A stretch of 64,000 nt of DNA from Polytrichum commune (lineage: Eukaryota > Streptophyta > Polytrichopsida > Polytrichales > Polytrichaceae): contig OX485805.1 in the NCBI GenBank assembly GCA_950295325.1, forward strand, positions 15,487,501 through 15,551,500, read 5' to 3'. Under the pieces are notes generated by a model, which saw only the letters and a program-made list of their open reading frames with translations, ran no database searches and was not told where the DNA came from. A program made the translations under genes and the position numbers. Position 1 is the stretch's first letter. Each line of letters starts with the position of its first letter. Positions 12,509-24,494 of this stretch are shown here, one piece after another.

Positions 12509-15156
12509 ATGGCGGGTCCAGTGCACGAAACCGCAGCTGAGGTACAGACCATCACCACCAAACGCAGTGCAGAAGCTGACCCTGAGCCATCACCAGTTGC
12601 AAAGCGCCCTACTGAAGTTCCCCAACAAAAAGAGGAGGAGGCCCAACCTGCTCAAGACACTGCCAATGTGAATGTAGGTTACTTCTCTCCATATAAGCCT
12701 AGACCGAAGATGACTCTCTATTCTGCCGAAAACCAATTGGATTTCCCACAAGCTTTGCCACATGTCATTCCTACATTGGTTGAGACCCGCACTTGAATTC
12801 CATGTGGAATCTCATTCTGGCACTGGTAAAGATGAAATAGATCTCCCTCTACAGTATATCAATCAATTTTTCGATTTTCTGAAATATGGAAAGTATAATT
12901 GTTGATTGTGTTAGAGAGGAGATTCCAATACAATCTGTACATGAAATGCGTTATGGTCTTGCGTTTCATTTCTGTGGGATGATTCAGGTTTCACTTTACT
13001 TTCACTAAAGAATTCGTGAATATGTGTCTTGCCTCAATGTATGAGAAGTTGGGTTTTGGGTTTTACAGGGAGTAGAAGGTGGGGAAGAGAAGACAACTCC
13101 ACAAATCCAAGCTCCGGCAGCAGCCACAGAGAATGGGAAGTCTGCTGCTGATGCACATGAGCCTGCGAGTGACAAGGCTGACAATGTTGAATCTGTAGAG
13201 AAAGTTGCACCACTGGATGATGAGACAAGAGTGCAAGCTGGAGAAGAAGTGAAAGTAGGAGCAGGTAATGGAGTTGATCCATCGGCGATTGCATCTCAGC
13301 TTGTGGATGAGGCTGCTGCAGCTCAAGTGGAAGCTGATAAGGTAGGTGGAATACTTGTGTATCAATTGGCTGCATACCATAATGTCTTTGATTTACTTGC
13401 GTTTGTGTAGATGAGCAAAACTCCATGGAGCTGATAATGTTTTACTTGGATGACGCATGTTAATATCTGTTTGAGATGCCGTCTTGATTAGGTATTTCCG
13501 TTTGTGGTGTTGTTTCCAGGCCGCAAAGGTTGCCTCCGAAAAGCAAACCGAGGCCTTAAATGCCCTGCAGGCGGCTGCAAAGGTATCAGGTGATCAGGTA
13601 GATTCTGCACAGCCTGCGGCAGAGGAACCAATTAAGGTGGAAAAGTCGGCTGTTCAAGAACCTGCAAATGGCACACACGTAGAAGATGCGGCACCCCAAT
13701 CTGATGCTGTAAGTGCAAACATGCTAGGTGTAGATATTATTTGTGCGCATATTACTCTATGTTTCTTAAGCTTCCTTTTGCAATTCTCCCTCAGAATTCC
13801 TGATTGAACAAAAAAATGTAGACTACAAGGCACTTGCTAAGTGCAGGAACATGTGAAAATCATTGGGTGATACATCGGTTCCAATAAAATAGGAGCTGAA
13901 TTGCAATCATGTCATTGATGGGCATTTACAATACGATAGAATTTAAGAACCAGTCCCATGTTTGTTTTCCTTTCTCCAGTTGATAGTGGGATTTATTTTC
14001 CACTACTAACAAATTCTATTGCTTGGCTTGGCTTCAATAGAATCAATCAGGATCTGAACTGCACTCATGTCATTTGACAGGCATTTGTGAACCAGTACCA
14101 TCTTTTTTTCTATTTCTTTCTCCAGTTAGTAGTAGGATTCTTTTTCCACTACTAAAAAATGCTGGCGTTGCATGGCTTCAATTGAATCAATCAGGAGGTG
14201 AATTGCAATGTAATCTGATAGGCATTTACAATACAATAGAACTAGAGAACCGGTCCCATTTTTTTAAATTTTCCAGTTTGTAGTATGATTCTTTGTCCAT
14301 AACTAACAAATGCTGCTGTTGCTACAGCGAAGCGAGAAAGTATCAGAGGAGGCAGGAGTGAAGGTAGCAGATGCTCCCGCACATGTTACACCTGACATTT
14401 CTTCCAATGAATTGAGCGTTGCGCCGGAAGCCAAGCTCCCTCCACCAACTGAAATTCTTACGCCTGCAAATCCTTTGGAGCAAACAGCCCAAACGCCACT
14501 GATTGGGAATATTCCTCCACAAGCAGTTGAGTCTTTGCAGACTGCTGCCCACGAAGCTGCGAGTGTGGTGCCTCTGCAACCCACACAGGTATGTTGGTTA
14601 CTATAATCCTGAAGGACCAGGGGTGTTTATGATTATTAACCCCAAACAAATATTGAAATAATGTTACTTGGTCTATGTACAACCTATTATAAATAGTAAG
14701 TGAAAAAAGTCATGTGGAAACGTTGACTAAATGTATGTGATATGTATTGGAGGCTGGGTCATTTATACAAGGTCAAATCTCCTTATGATTCATATTATGC
14801 CACAATTGGAATGTTGCATATGGTAAATGGGATACTATTAGATAAGGTCGCTTTTGACATTTTTAGGTTGAAGTATGAAGTATAATCCTAAATCCCTCTG
14901 TATGACACTGTGAGGGTCTCTTGGTCCCTCAAGGGTTACGATAAACCCTTCCACTTGACTTGCATTAATTGGGAACTAATCTTGCATCACTTCTTTGTTC
15001 GTTCTTTACTGGTTCCATTTCTCTGGAAGTCTTGTCTTCTTTCTTACTAATGAGTTTGAGAAATCCCCACAGGAGGCTCTTGAACAGGAAATGGAAGTCC
15101 GAACTACGCCTTTGGCACAGCCTGTTGATGTAGGTGTTGCACCCATGGAGGAATGA
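12509..15156 (+). CDS. Disordered Ala/Glu/Pro-rich protein, unknown function (5 coding exons, 323 aa)
   Basis: Coding exons are 12509-12673, 13069-13341, 13520-13708, 14328-14588 and 15073-15156 (TGA). All introns are phase 0 with GT-AG borders, and the joined frame is open. The ATG sits in a good context (AACATGGCG) after an in-frame TGA at 12458. The protein has no membrane segment, no signal peptide and almost no aromatic residues. It is dominated by Ala, Glu, Pro, Val and Gln, so it is probably disordered. Two KR pairs at residues 18-19 and 32-33 could form a bipartite nuclear signal; the region around residues 135-170 is Ala/Gln/Glu-rich and might form a helix. I do not recognise the family. 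Consistent phase and splice sites make it a likely real gene. Confidence 0.75.
13891..14327 (+). repeat. Three tandem units inside intron 3
   Basis: Units start near 13891, 14049 and 14193 (about 158, 144 and 135 bases). Each carries a GAATTGCAAT-like block, GGCATTTACAATA or a variant, a pyrimidine-rich TTCTCCAG-like block and an ACTAACAAATGCT-like end. The third unit ends at the acceptor used for exon 4 (14327/14328). Confidence 0.75.
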
Positions 15157-16430
15157 TACGCTGCTTATTGATTCAGTACAAATCTCAGTTAAGGAGACAG
15201 GATTGGCAAAGGTGATGATAGCGTGTTTACAGAGAAAGTTCTGCTACGTGAATTTACTGGTTCCAGTGTGGTGCCGTTAAATCATTTACGGAGGTTCTGC
15301 ACATACTTCTACACAACCTTATTGCTGATGTTGCGACGCAACTCACTCTTTTTGTTGTGAAGAATTCGAGGAGAGAGAAGTTTGAGAGATGCCGGAAAGT
15401 GGAGGATGTGGAAAATCGTGTGGAAAATCTGGATGAGTCTTTTTGGCAAGTTGACTCAAATTGTGTGGTTAACACTATTTGACATTTTTTCTATGCAACT
15501 GGACAGAAACTATGATAAGCCTTTGATTGTCTTGTAAATTTGGCATTTTCCAGCTTATACATCAGAGTATTTACCATAGCATTTTTTTTTGGGTCATGAA
15601 CGCGTTCGACAGAGGATGGTGGTTCGATTTGAAGAATACATGACTTGGAGCAGCATTGTAACTCTCAATCTGATAGTTGATCTGATGGGTAGCTCTTCTG
15701 ATAGTTTTGAATGACAGCGTGTGGCATTTACCTGGAAAGTTGCCTGCCTTGTGCCCTTGTAGCTAGGGAAAAGGGTCTGTTAGTTTCTGCTCTTGAAATC
15801 TATCCTTGATCTAGTAGTTGGGATTTCTCATCGATTTTAGTCACTGAATTCTTCAAGTTAGATCATGAGCAAACAATGTTTTGCAATGGAGTTTCACTTT
15901 AAATTTCAAATTGTCTCATGAGGGTCGAGTGTCTTTGGAGGAGAGTAGTTCTTTGGTAGAATAGTTTAGATTTAAATGTAAGCTTTACCATCCGATTGCA
16001 TGATCTACAGTGAAATGATGTGGCAATCTTAGAATGCTTGAATGACTGGATTTCCAATTGTATGATTTAGAGTGATTTATTTGAGGCTTGTTCTATTCGG
16101 GGTCATTAGTTTGAGGAGGCCCATTTCCGAGACCTATTTTCGCTAACTTAAGCAATTTCGCAGAAGTATAGGACAGGTGTGATATCGGGGTGATTTTTCA
16201 GAGGTTTTTGTTGCCAAGTTCGAATAAATTTTCAAAGGCATGATTCTATCCCAACCCATATTCACAGAAAAGCTTGAGTGTAATTTTTGAAGGAATCCAA
16301 ATCCGTGCTCTTTTGATGTACTTTTTGCATCATGCGGAATGTGACGGAGCATATGTGATTTTTCATGTCTTTTTGCATCATGTTACAAAAATGACGGCTA
16401 CATGTGGAACTTCGTGACTTTAGGTAGAAA
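15157..16430. other. 3' flank of the disordered-protein gene, no gene
   Basis: Probably the 3' UTR and downstream DNA of the gene ending at 15156. Short open frames on either strand show no domain. A precise poly(A) site cannot be assigned. Confidence 0.4.
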
Positions 16431-16880
16431 TATACAAAGGGGTGAAAATAAGTTGACTTGGTCAAAAAGGATGGCTTGAACTTTGAGCAATATTATTTTA
16501 GAGATAAAGGAAAGGACGAGGAATGTAAGATGTTTCATAATTTTATTCCTTGCAAATAAGTAGTTGCATTTTTCCTAAGCCAAGTAAGTCAAGCCCCCTA
16601 CTTGCATAATGCAGTCTCCCTAAATTGAGCGTCAAAATATCCTATTCTGCATACAAATGCACAACACATTGTTACCTCAATAGTACCCAAAAGAGATTCC
16701 AAGTAGTGTAAAACAACTTATATCTGGTCAATCATTGTATCCCACCTATCACTTCATCCTTTTCAGGCCAACACTTAACATTGGCCATTTTGGGTCCACA
16801 CAAGAATCATTCTATTCGCAGTCTAATGCACCAACAGTGGCCATTCGTTGTTTCCCATTTTTCTACCTTATATAGTAAGG
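16430..16880. repeat. Dispersed repeat, copy 1 (partner 38570-39010)
   Basis: About 440 bases align with 38570-39010. Shared blocks include 'TTTCATAATTTTATT', 'GTCTCCCTA', 'CAAAATATCCTA', 'GCCATTTTGGGTCCACAC' and 'AAGAATCATTCTA'. There is no coding capacity and no clear termini. Confidence 0.7.
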
Positions 16881-16913
16881 TTGGGGAGTGGGGGGGGGGG
16901 GGATCTGCCTAAA

Positions 16914-17167
16914 CCCCCCATCGAGCGTGGCTCGGAGGCTAGGTTCGGGAGGGGGTGGCAGGGTTGGGGTAAAACTTGCCCCCTATTTTTTTTAATTGGG
17001 AGGGGCCTTACTTAATCTCATAGGGGGCTTCCTAGAGTAATTTGGGGCCGAAATTTAGCAAAAAAAACCAAAAAAATTCCCCAAGGGGCCAAAACGGGGA
17101 GGGCCAGAAAAATGAACCCCACCAAACCTGGCCTCCGAGCCTAACAGCTGCAACGCTCGTCGGGGGT
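16914..17167. repeat. GC-rich fold-back element
   Basis: The left arm with CGAGCGTGGCTCGGAGGC (from about 16920) and the right arm ending GCCTCCGAGCC...ACGCTCGTCGGGGG (to 17166) are imperfect inverted repeats. The insert is strikingly G/C-rich compared with the AT-rich surroundings and is preceded by a G-run at 16891-16902. Confidence 0.6.
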
Positions 17168-17717
17168 ATTTAAGGAGCCCCAGTGGGGGGTATTGGAAAT
17201 AGGTCTATCTACTCTAAAACATTTAGATTATAAATAAGGTTGAGCCATCTACAACCGATAAAATAAGAGAGTTTGCATCTGTTTAGGAGGTAATAGTGGG
17301 GAATTTTTCTTCTCGGGAAGAGAAACAAATTCTAGGGAGAGTCCCATTTATTTTTAAATTTTTCTTTCATGAATATGGAAACTGCTACAAATTTCAAATC
17401 GACAAAGTTAGGGTAGTTGATCTGTAGGTTAATTATAACTACTCATCTAAATGCTAATGCTTGGCTACAACGGTTGTCAAAACTCTTACGAGGGCAATCA
17501 ATCACTTGTTGTCACCACATAACCTTCAATTCCATTTACCTAAAAAATATAGATCTCATCCATGTCAGCACTACATGACCCTAGTGAGCGATTAAATGGA
17601 TGATTAACTATGGATGCCTGGACCTTACCATCAATAAGCATGATGTGGATTTGCTAATCATCTCGCACTTTAGCTTAAGGTAGAGGGTGCTAATCCCATT
17701 ACCCCACCCTAAACGCA

Positions 17718-17810
17718 CACCTAACATGCCTCCCAACTACCAACACACCCCAACCTTAAGTTAGGGATCCAAGGTAAGGGTGTGTTAGTAGTTGGGAGGC
17801 ATGTTAGGTG
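17718..17810. repeat. Near-perfect 32-bp inverted repeat
   Basis: Arms 17718-17749 and 17779-17810 pair with a single mismatch; the core is CATGCCTCCCAACTAC against GTAGTTGGGAGGCATG. The loop is 29 bases. No coding function is seen. Confidence 0.85.
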
Positions 17811-17859
17811 GGTGTGGTTGAAAGGTTGATTAGGGGTTGAGTGAGGTTGATTAATGACC

Positions 17860-18070
17860 CATGTCTTAAGGCTCCATATCTATTGGCCTAGATGTGAAGC
17901 CCATATCCAATGGCTAAGATTTAACGGTCCATATCCAACAACTAAGTTTTATCGGCCAAATTATGACAACTCATATTCAACGGCTCAGATTTAATGGCCC
18001 ATATCTAATGGCTTGGATTAAACAAGCCAAATCTAAGGACTCAAATTTGACTAACCCAAAGTTGTTTATG
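17860..18070. repeat. Short tandem array, about 30-35 bp unit
   Basis: Variants of 'CCCATATCCAATGGCTAAG' followed by ATTTAA recur at least five times, with clear drift toward the right end. It is not coding. Confidence 0.7.
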
Positions 18071-18989
18071 GGCATTAGTGAGGGCCTCAGTTGTTGGTAT
18101 TATTGAGGGTCTCACTTTTTTATTGGCATTATTAAGGGTTATGCTTTAGGGCCTTAAGGCGTATATATTGAGATACATAATACTACTTTAAGGCGATTTA
18201 TTTCATGCAATTTCATTTTGCCATTGCTTCTTATACATGATTCTAAAATTTTGTCGGACTACGATCCTTAACTAGGTACCCATATTTGATTGTATTTTTC
18301 GTATTTTTATCGCATGTCATGTGCATCCCATTATTCATGTTGTATTTCAAGTGTATGTTGCCTCTCTAACCACAACAACATTTTAGGGTATGTACATATG
18401 CAAGCACAACTTCCCTAAAATGCAAGAAATTAAATTCTCAAACAATAATTGGGACGAACTTAGGACCCTCTACCTCCTTACATAATGAAACATGTGTTGC
18501 ATTAATGTATGTACAATGAAGTATAAGCCAAAATCACCAAACCACACACTAAGCATATATGATGTCCAAATTAAGAATAGCAACTGCAGAACAATTGCAT
18601 ACCTTACTACCCAAGGTGAAAATGCATTTCATTATAATATAGTGTGTATGTCTCTTTGTCGGGTGGCTTGACCCCATGTTAACCACCGAAAGGTCCCGTA
18701 GTATTTTCAACATTGCTTTGATTTTTATTGAGTGCAACAATGAGGGGGTTGGGGTCACACGCACAAGACTCTATTACAAGTTTGGTTGATCAAAATGAAC
18801 AATTCCCTGAGTGCATTCAAGACACCCAATGATGCAATTGAACCATTTATTGACTTGGTGGAAGACTTGGATAGTGGGGGAGACGACTCTAATTTTGATC
18901 CCTATAGCAAAGATTGTTTTGCCAACTTTGCACAACTCCTTGAGCCAATCCCAATTTGAACATGTCGAGAATAGTGACTTTCAATGACA

Positions 18990-20520
18990 TGCGTTGGGAT
19001 TAGGGATGGTGATATAGCGTCCCTTGAGATGTTGTTGCTAGAGGTTGCCATCTTGGTGGCCTTAGGGCATGGGTAGTGAGAAGTTCTAGTGGGACCCAAT
19101 GCAACCAGGGCTAGAGCAGATCACTTTAGTGCATTACGGGGGCACTCTAATGACACCATTCTTGCAGTTGATGATGGGCCCCCCATAAAAACGGTTGCTA
19201 AAATACATGGAATACCCATCACGTCTTTGTAGGACCATGCTACTGGAAAAACATATAGGTAGAAAACGTGGCAAGTTAGGGGTGTTGTCATTTCAAGAAG
19301 AGAGTGAACTTGTAAATTGGATTCTCAAAATACAAAGACTATGCCATCCAATTAATTTGAGTCAATGATGTTTGAAGGTGGTTGAGGTCACCCAAGGCCA
19401 CGACACACCCTTTACAAAGGGCGTTCTCAAGGCAAGTCTAGGGCACAAGCAAATTGGAGTTGGGGTTGGGGAGGGGGGCGTTTTGGCATGGTGGGGGATA
19501 CAAAGCGTGCACATTGTTACGCCGGACTAGAGAGAATGGTTGTTGGTTTTGTCGTGCATCAATGCCTCGTGTTCTAGCATTCCTAATTTTTATATTTAAG
19601 GGTAGGTCTTTTAGGTGGACTTTTATAATTAGGTGTGAGGAGGGGGCTTGTACGGCCATGTTTAAAAAAAGGCTTGGATGATGGGAGCAATATTCAATGA
19701 GTGGATTAACCACTTCCTACTTCACATTGGTAAAATGTATGGCATTTCTAGTGAGAATTGGCATTTACTGATAATGGATGGGCACAATTCTCGTGTTACC
19801 TTAGATGTGGCACACACGGAAATAGGTCTAGATGTCTCAACCGTTCCTACTCACATATCCCACGTCACGCTGTCCTTGGATGAGAGTGTTCTCAAACCGT
19901 TCAAGATGACGTTTAGAACATCTTGGGATTTTTGGACCCTTGGGAATAAGGGGGAGGGTGCCACGAAGGAGGACCTAGCGTAGTGGGTGTTGCTGGCCTT
20001 GAAAAACGCCATGACTCCCGTGAACATTAGGAAAGGGTTTTTCTACCACATGAATTCAGCCTTTGAATTGTTCAACCATATATGGATGATAAAATGGGCC
20101 AAACGCAATATTTGTTAACGTTTCAACTAAGGTCATTGAGGTGGAGGTGGGCGATGAGCATGTGGAAAAAAGATAATAGAAACTCAAGAAGTTGGAACTC
20201 GATATATATATGGCACTGAGAGATGACGAGGAGGACACAATGCATGGTGTGGAGCTTGGGGGGGGGGGGTAGAAGACACCAATGAGGATTTAAACATTTT
20301 GAAGTGTTGGACGGAGTTGACCCAAATGTAGCATTAAAGTTGACATTATTTTTGGTCCTTCCTCAAATGGTGTCCATTTCTCGCAGGAGCCATAACACAC
20401 CATTTATAAAAAATTCTAAGTCTATAATTATGACAAAAGATGAGTACGTAGCTGCTCTAGAATACAAGCAAAAGAGATGGGAGGAGGTAGTGAAAGAAAA
20501 ATAGAAGAGAAGGGCTGACC
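18990..20520 (+). pseudogene. Pogo-like (Tc1/mariner superfamily) DDE transposase relic
   Basis: Pieces in three frames follow the order of a plant pogo-like transposase. A helix-turn-helix near 19190-19260 reads 'KTVAKIHGIPITSL'. A basic stretch and CENP-B-type block near 19270-19420 include 'VLSFQEESELVNWILKIQ'. A block near 19590-19625 reads 'IFKGRSFRW'. The DDE core in the open frame 19678-19983 shows 'LLIMDGHNSRVTLDV' (second acidic residue) and 'LDESVLKPFK' (third). A C-terminal Lys/Glu-rich tail near 20430-20500 includes 'SIIMTKDEYVAALEYK'. In-frame stops and several frameshifts make it inactive. I could not define terminal inverted repeats. Assignment rests on remembered DDE_1/HTH_psq family patterns. 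Confidence 0.8.
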
Positions 20521-21198
20521 TTGAGATTACCAAAAATTAAAAGGATGAAGAAAAAACAGACAGAAGGCAGAGGATAGGAAATTTGGGGCAAAGTAATGTA
20601 CATAAGAACCTGGAATAATGTGGCCAACTAAACGATGCACCAAAGTAGGGGTGAAATTGCATGAGGCAATAAGGGTTAATGAACCTCTCGGTACAGGATC
20701 ATTGGGGGCCCCATGTTGTGGTGTGGTGCACCGATTGTTGAAGTTGAACCAGAAAGTAAGCATGTGGGGGGAGAGCTATGAAAAAAAAAAACCAGTGAAA
20801 AACTATGTTGTTGTAGGAGTGTATTTGGGTGCATTACCCCAAAGCCCTTCGTAGAGAGTGGCTAGCTCCAGGGTCACCACTACCAATTTTGGCCCCGCAC
20901 ACTCGTCCCACAACCCACGTGTACCACTCCAATTTGCAAATAGGATTCCCGCATGTGGGAGATCTAGGGGGCCAAATGTCTACATCCCAGATGGCATGCA
21001 CCCCAAACAACCAAGGTAGAGGGGGTCCTCAATTTAACCATGTAGGCAACGGAACGCCTTACTCCGATGGTCAAAGCTATGTTTCCAACCTTGTATGTGC
21101 ACTTATATTAAAATCATGTCCATTTTGAACTCTAGTTGGACCTTGTTGGCAAAATACAGAAGACATGCTAGATTAGTTTGCAGACATTTGTTGAACTA
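20521..21198. other. Downstream of the pogo relic, no gene
   Basis: Open frames at 20618-21128 have no recognised domain. They may be the remaining end of the transposon or unrelated DNA. Confidence 0.4.
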
Positions 21199-21364
21199 CA
21201 CTCTTACCTTTTGGCAATGATTATTTACCAAGTAAAGTTGTTAATGCCCTGTAATGTCCAAACAACCAATTTGAGAGTTTTGGGTAAAGTATGAGATATA
21301 CAGTAAATAGATATAGCATTGCGTAAACCCAAATAGTAAGGATCACTAAATATCATAATTAGTG
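21199..21364. mobile_element. TA-flanked MITE with CACCGTTTATGG-type ends, copy 2 (shortened)
   Basis: This copy is diverged. The left end is CACTCTTACC and the right end reads TCATAATTAGTG, flanked by TA on both sides. It shares 'GTCCAAACAACC' and 'AAATAGTAAG' with the other copies but is only 166 bp long. Confidence 0.6.
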
Positions 21365-22152
21365 TAGTATCTTAGTTGTCATTAATGGTGAAAGGGCGGA
21401 TTGGTATCCAACGTCAAGCTTGTTGCCAAGCAGGTAGGCCCCTAAACCCAAGGTGGTTGGGTGATCGCATGAAGGGGTTAGCTTTGTAGTACTAAGGTGG
21501 CCGGTTTTGTAGCAGAGGGGGGTTGGTATGGTGGCTAGTGTTGCATTTTTCATTCTAAAGGTCGGAGGTGGCATTTTAAGATAATTTTTAAATTTTTAAA
21601 ATAGTTTTTTAAATTTAAGAAAATTTAAATTATTGAGGGTATCAATCTGTGAGTTCCTTGGCAAATTATTGTCGGAAATATTCTCTTCTTCTAGGATCAG
21701 TTTTCCGAAGACTTATCCGCCCAAGTATTGATCCAAGACTACGCTTCGATCGTCCCCCGATGTGAAATCCGTATTCTAGTATTCGTTAGTTCGTGTGGCA
21801 AGGCTTAGGGCTTAGGCATTGCCATCAAGTTTGACTATACTAATGTTATCTGGTAATATGCAACAATTGGCGAAGTCACGTGTGTCTATATTTGCCTTAC
21901 TGGTAGCGACTGACTGTAGTAGTGAATTTATAATTAAAAAAACATTGAAAATGTCTCAAAATTTGCCGAGTATTTTAAAATATATTTTAAAATGCATATT
22001 TTCAACTAAATTAAAAATAGATGCACTCCTAATGGTGGCACAAGGGGGTTAGTATGGTGGCGTGAGGGGGTTGGGACCCTTTAGGGTTAGGGTGACAAAC
22101 CTCCGGGACTATTGGGTCAATTCCGCAACCAAAGGCACTGGGATGAAGATTT

Positions 22153-22235
22153 GGGCGAACCAACCCATACACTCGTTCCTTGTTGGATGCCTAAACCCTT
22201 GCCTCCAAGGAACCAGTGTACGGGTTGTTTCGCCC
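22153..22235. repeat. Fold-back repeat, copy 2 (partner at 1944-2026)
   Basis: The 27-base arms 22153-22179 and 22209-22235 are imperfect reverse complements (GGGCGAACCAACCC against GGGTTGTTTCGCCC). A G-run follows at about 22311-22321. Confidence 0.75.
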
Positions 22236-22339
22236 CAACCTTGGGATGAAGGAGGCGGGAAGAGTGATTACATGCATGGCTATAAGAGGATATTAACTGG
22301 CAAAAGAAAGGGGGGGGGGGGTTAGCCAACTAGCTATGG

Positions 22340-23744
22340 TTGAGGCCATGTGATGAAGAACTTGGTCCTTGGCATATTAGCTCACATCCCTAGCGGGGCC
22401 TAGGTAGTAGATTGAAGAAGCTACTAATTTTGACTTTGAACACTCAAATAAATAATGCCGTGGCTAAAAATATTCTTCTAATTCTTTACACCCATTCGGA
22501 GTCCAAAGGCTAACATGAATACATGAATTTTTTCAATAACAACCACAGAGCCATATGACTACGTGCAATAGCTCAAAGTTTAAGCACCCTCTACCTTACA
22601 TAATGAATCCTTCAATCACTTGTTGACACTTTAGGGATGAGAATAAGCGATGCAATTTGGACAGTGTCACAACAAGGACTGCTTACCTGCTTACCAGAGC
22701 TTGCTGAGAGCGAGCTTGAACACAATTTATATGAGAAAAGACCCAAGGACCAAGAATAAAGCAAAGTTGTGTGCATAGAGTGTGAAGGAATTCCTCTCCC
22801 AATGTGTAGCGACAAGTTTCCAGATAATATTGTGTGCTCCTGACTCATGATGAATCTTATCATTTTATAGAATATGGCTTCACAAGAGATAAGTCGGCTA
22901 TAGCGTGTTTGCTAAGATGTTACATCACTTTAAAGAGTTATACTCGGTTCCATCTAGGTGTGACTATTTTCATTCCACGTTTGATGTTACCTCTGTAACT
23001 CGTCAAGGTTGTGCTATACTACATGTCATGTCATTTGACTTTTTTGTATGGAAGGACATTTGATTTGGTTCTTTGATTGAATCAATCTCAATGGGTTATC
23101 TTATAACTACTATAGGAGCCAAAGCACATGCTGGACACCCTAATAACATATGGAAGACCAACATTTGGACCAAAATAACTCTGATATAGTGCTCAAGTTC
23201 TCACTTGTTCACCCTTGGCAGGAGAGCAATGAAAATTATCCAAACTCAGATTTCAAATTGTTGTTTTTATGAAGATTCCAAGTCGCACAAATAGCTGATT
23301 TTGTGCACTCCCACTAGTTCTGTAGAAACAATGGGACCAAACCTTATGACAAATGCCTCCCATGAGTCAATCCAAGCCTTTTTTTTTTGGCATTGTGGTG
23401 ACATGGAAACTGCATCGTCATAGTTACTACTGAACGTGAGAGACCACATATTCTAGAATTTTGATGTCTTGTATATAATCTTTCAATGAACTGCACTGCT
23501 ATAAAACGTGAGCCTCGACAAGTGCAGAAAAGAAATATGTATTCCTATGAAACACAACTCTCTCCTACAAAAACAGGGACGAAATAGATTCGAATGTTGG
23601 CAAGTGCACACCCTCTTGATACACCTCCAGTAAGAAAGGTGAGATTTCACTGACAAACTCCTATTCTTTTTTTTTTGAAAATGTGACTTTAATCGCCACT
23701 TGACTAGAACTTGCACTGGATGGTGTGAGCTTGTGGGTCACTGC

Positions 23745-23777
<33 letters not shown>

Positions 23778-24200
23778 ACACACACATATTAGCAAGTTCT
23801 AAAATGGATTGGGAATACTGAAGATGGAAAACATGCAGTAAATTGGAAAACATAGGGAAACATTGTTAAACTATGAAAACAGTGAATTGCTAAAAATTCA
23901 GACAATGCATAAATACACATTCAGAATCACAAATCCACAAAATTAATCACACCACAAATTCATCTCGAATCCAGATTGAATTACAAGCTTTCATCGGTTC
24001 TCCACATAAGACTGGATATTGTGGGCACGAGCAGTGCCAAAATACATTTAAAGAGTTTGAAATAACTCCAGTTAAGCTAAACACATACCATGACTAAATT
24101 GCCTCTTCCCACTATTTTGGAGATGCATGAGGAAAAATAGTTCTACACACTGGAAATCTTCATAAGCTAAAGTTTATGCCTCTGGTTACATGTTGAGAGC
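22340..24200. other. Intergenic, no gene; C-homopolymer
   Basis: A C-run of about 31 bases at 23747-23777 is followed by CACACACA. A short + strand frame near 22680-22760 reads like a protein end (see findings) but lacks support. Otherwise nothing is recognised. Confidence 0.5.
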
Positions 24201-24398
24201 TCATGAACTCAGGAATCTGGAGTGGTTGACTGTCAGGTCAAATTGTCGGCGAATTGGGTACTCAATTGGAGTACATGGATTTGGCGAAATATACGCGTAA
24301 ACCAAAGTAGGGTCCCACTTGTGCTTTTCGGGTAATACCACGTGCAGAGATGAAGCGAGGATTACTAAACTCTTGAAAAGTGTGAATGTCCTAAACAT
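24201..24398 (-). CDS. Possible small secreted-type ORF, 65 aa, unconfirmed
   Basis: A single open frame starts at an ATG (24398) shortly after a GA-repeat (CTCTCTCTCTCTC on the + strand near 24418). The N-terminus is hydrophobic ('FKSLVILASSLHVVL') and could be a signal peptide; the rest is polar. I recognise no family. It may equally be a chance frame in the downstream region of the minus-strand gene at 25006-28784. Confidence 0.2.
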   Translation of the reverse strand: MFRTFTLFKSLVILASSLHVVLPEKHKWDPTLVYAYISPNPCTPIEYPIRRQFDLTVNHSRFLSS

Positions 24399-24494
24399 CC
24401 TCCAACCACTTCAACACTCTCTCTCTCTCTACAAGGACTAATCCTCCTAGAATAAACAGGTTAGAGTTCTCTAGATCTAGATTTTGAGTCCGAA

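Noticed and set aside
13034-13426. Overlapping minus-strand frames of 130 and 105 codons.
   Set aside because: They are antisense shadows of coding exon 2 of the disordered-protein gene, with Leu/Gln/His composition caused by the Ala/Glu/Pro codons on the other strand.
23747-23777. 31-base C-run as a functional element.
   Set aside because: Homopolymers of this kind are common in repeats and prone to sequencing error; no structure around it.
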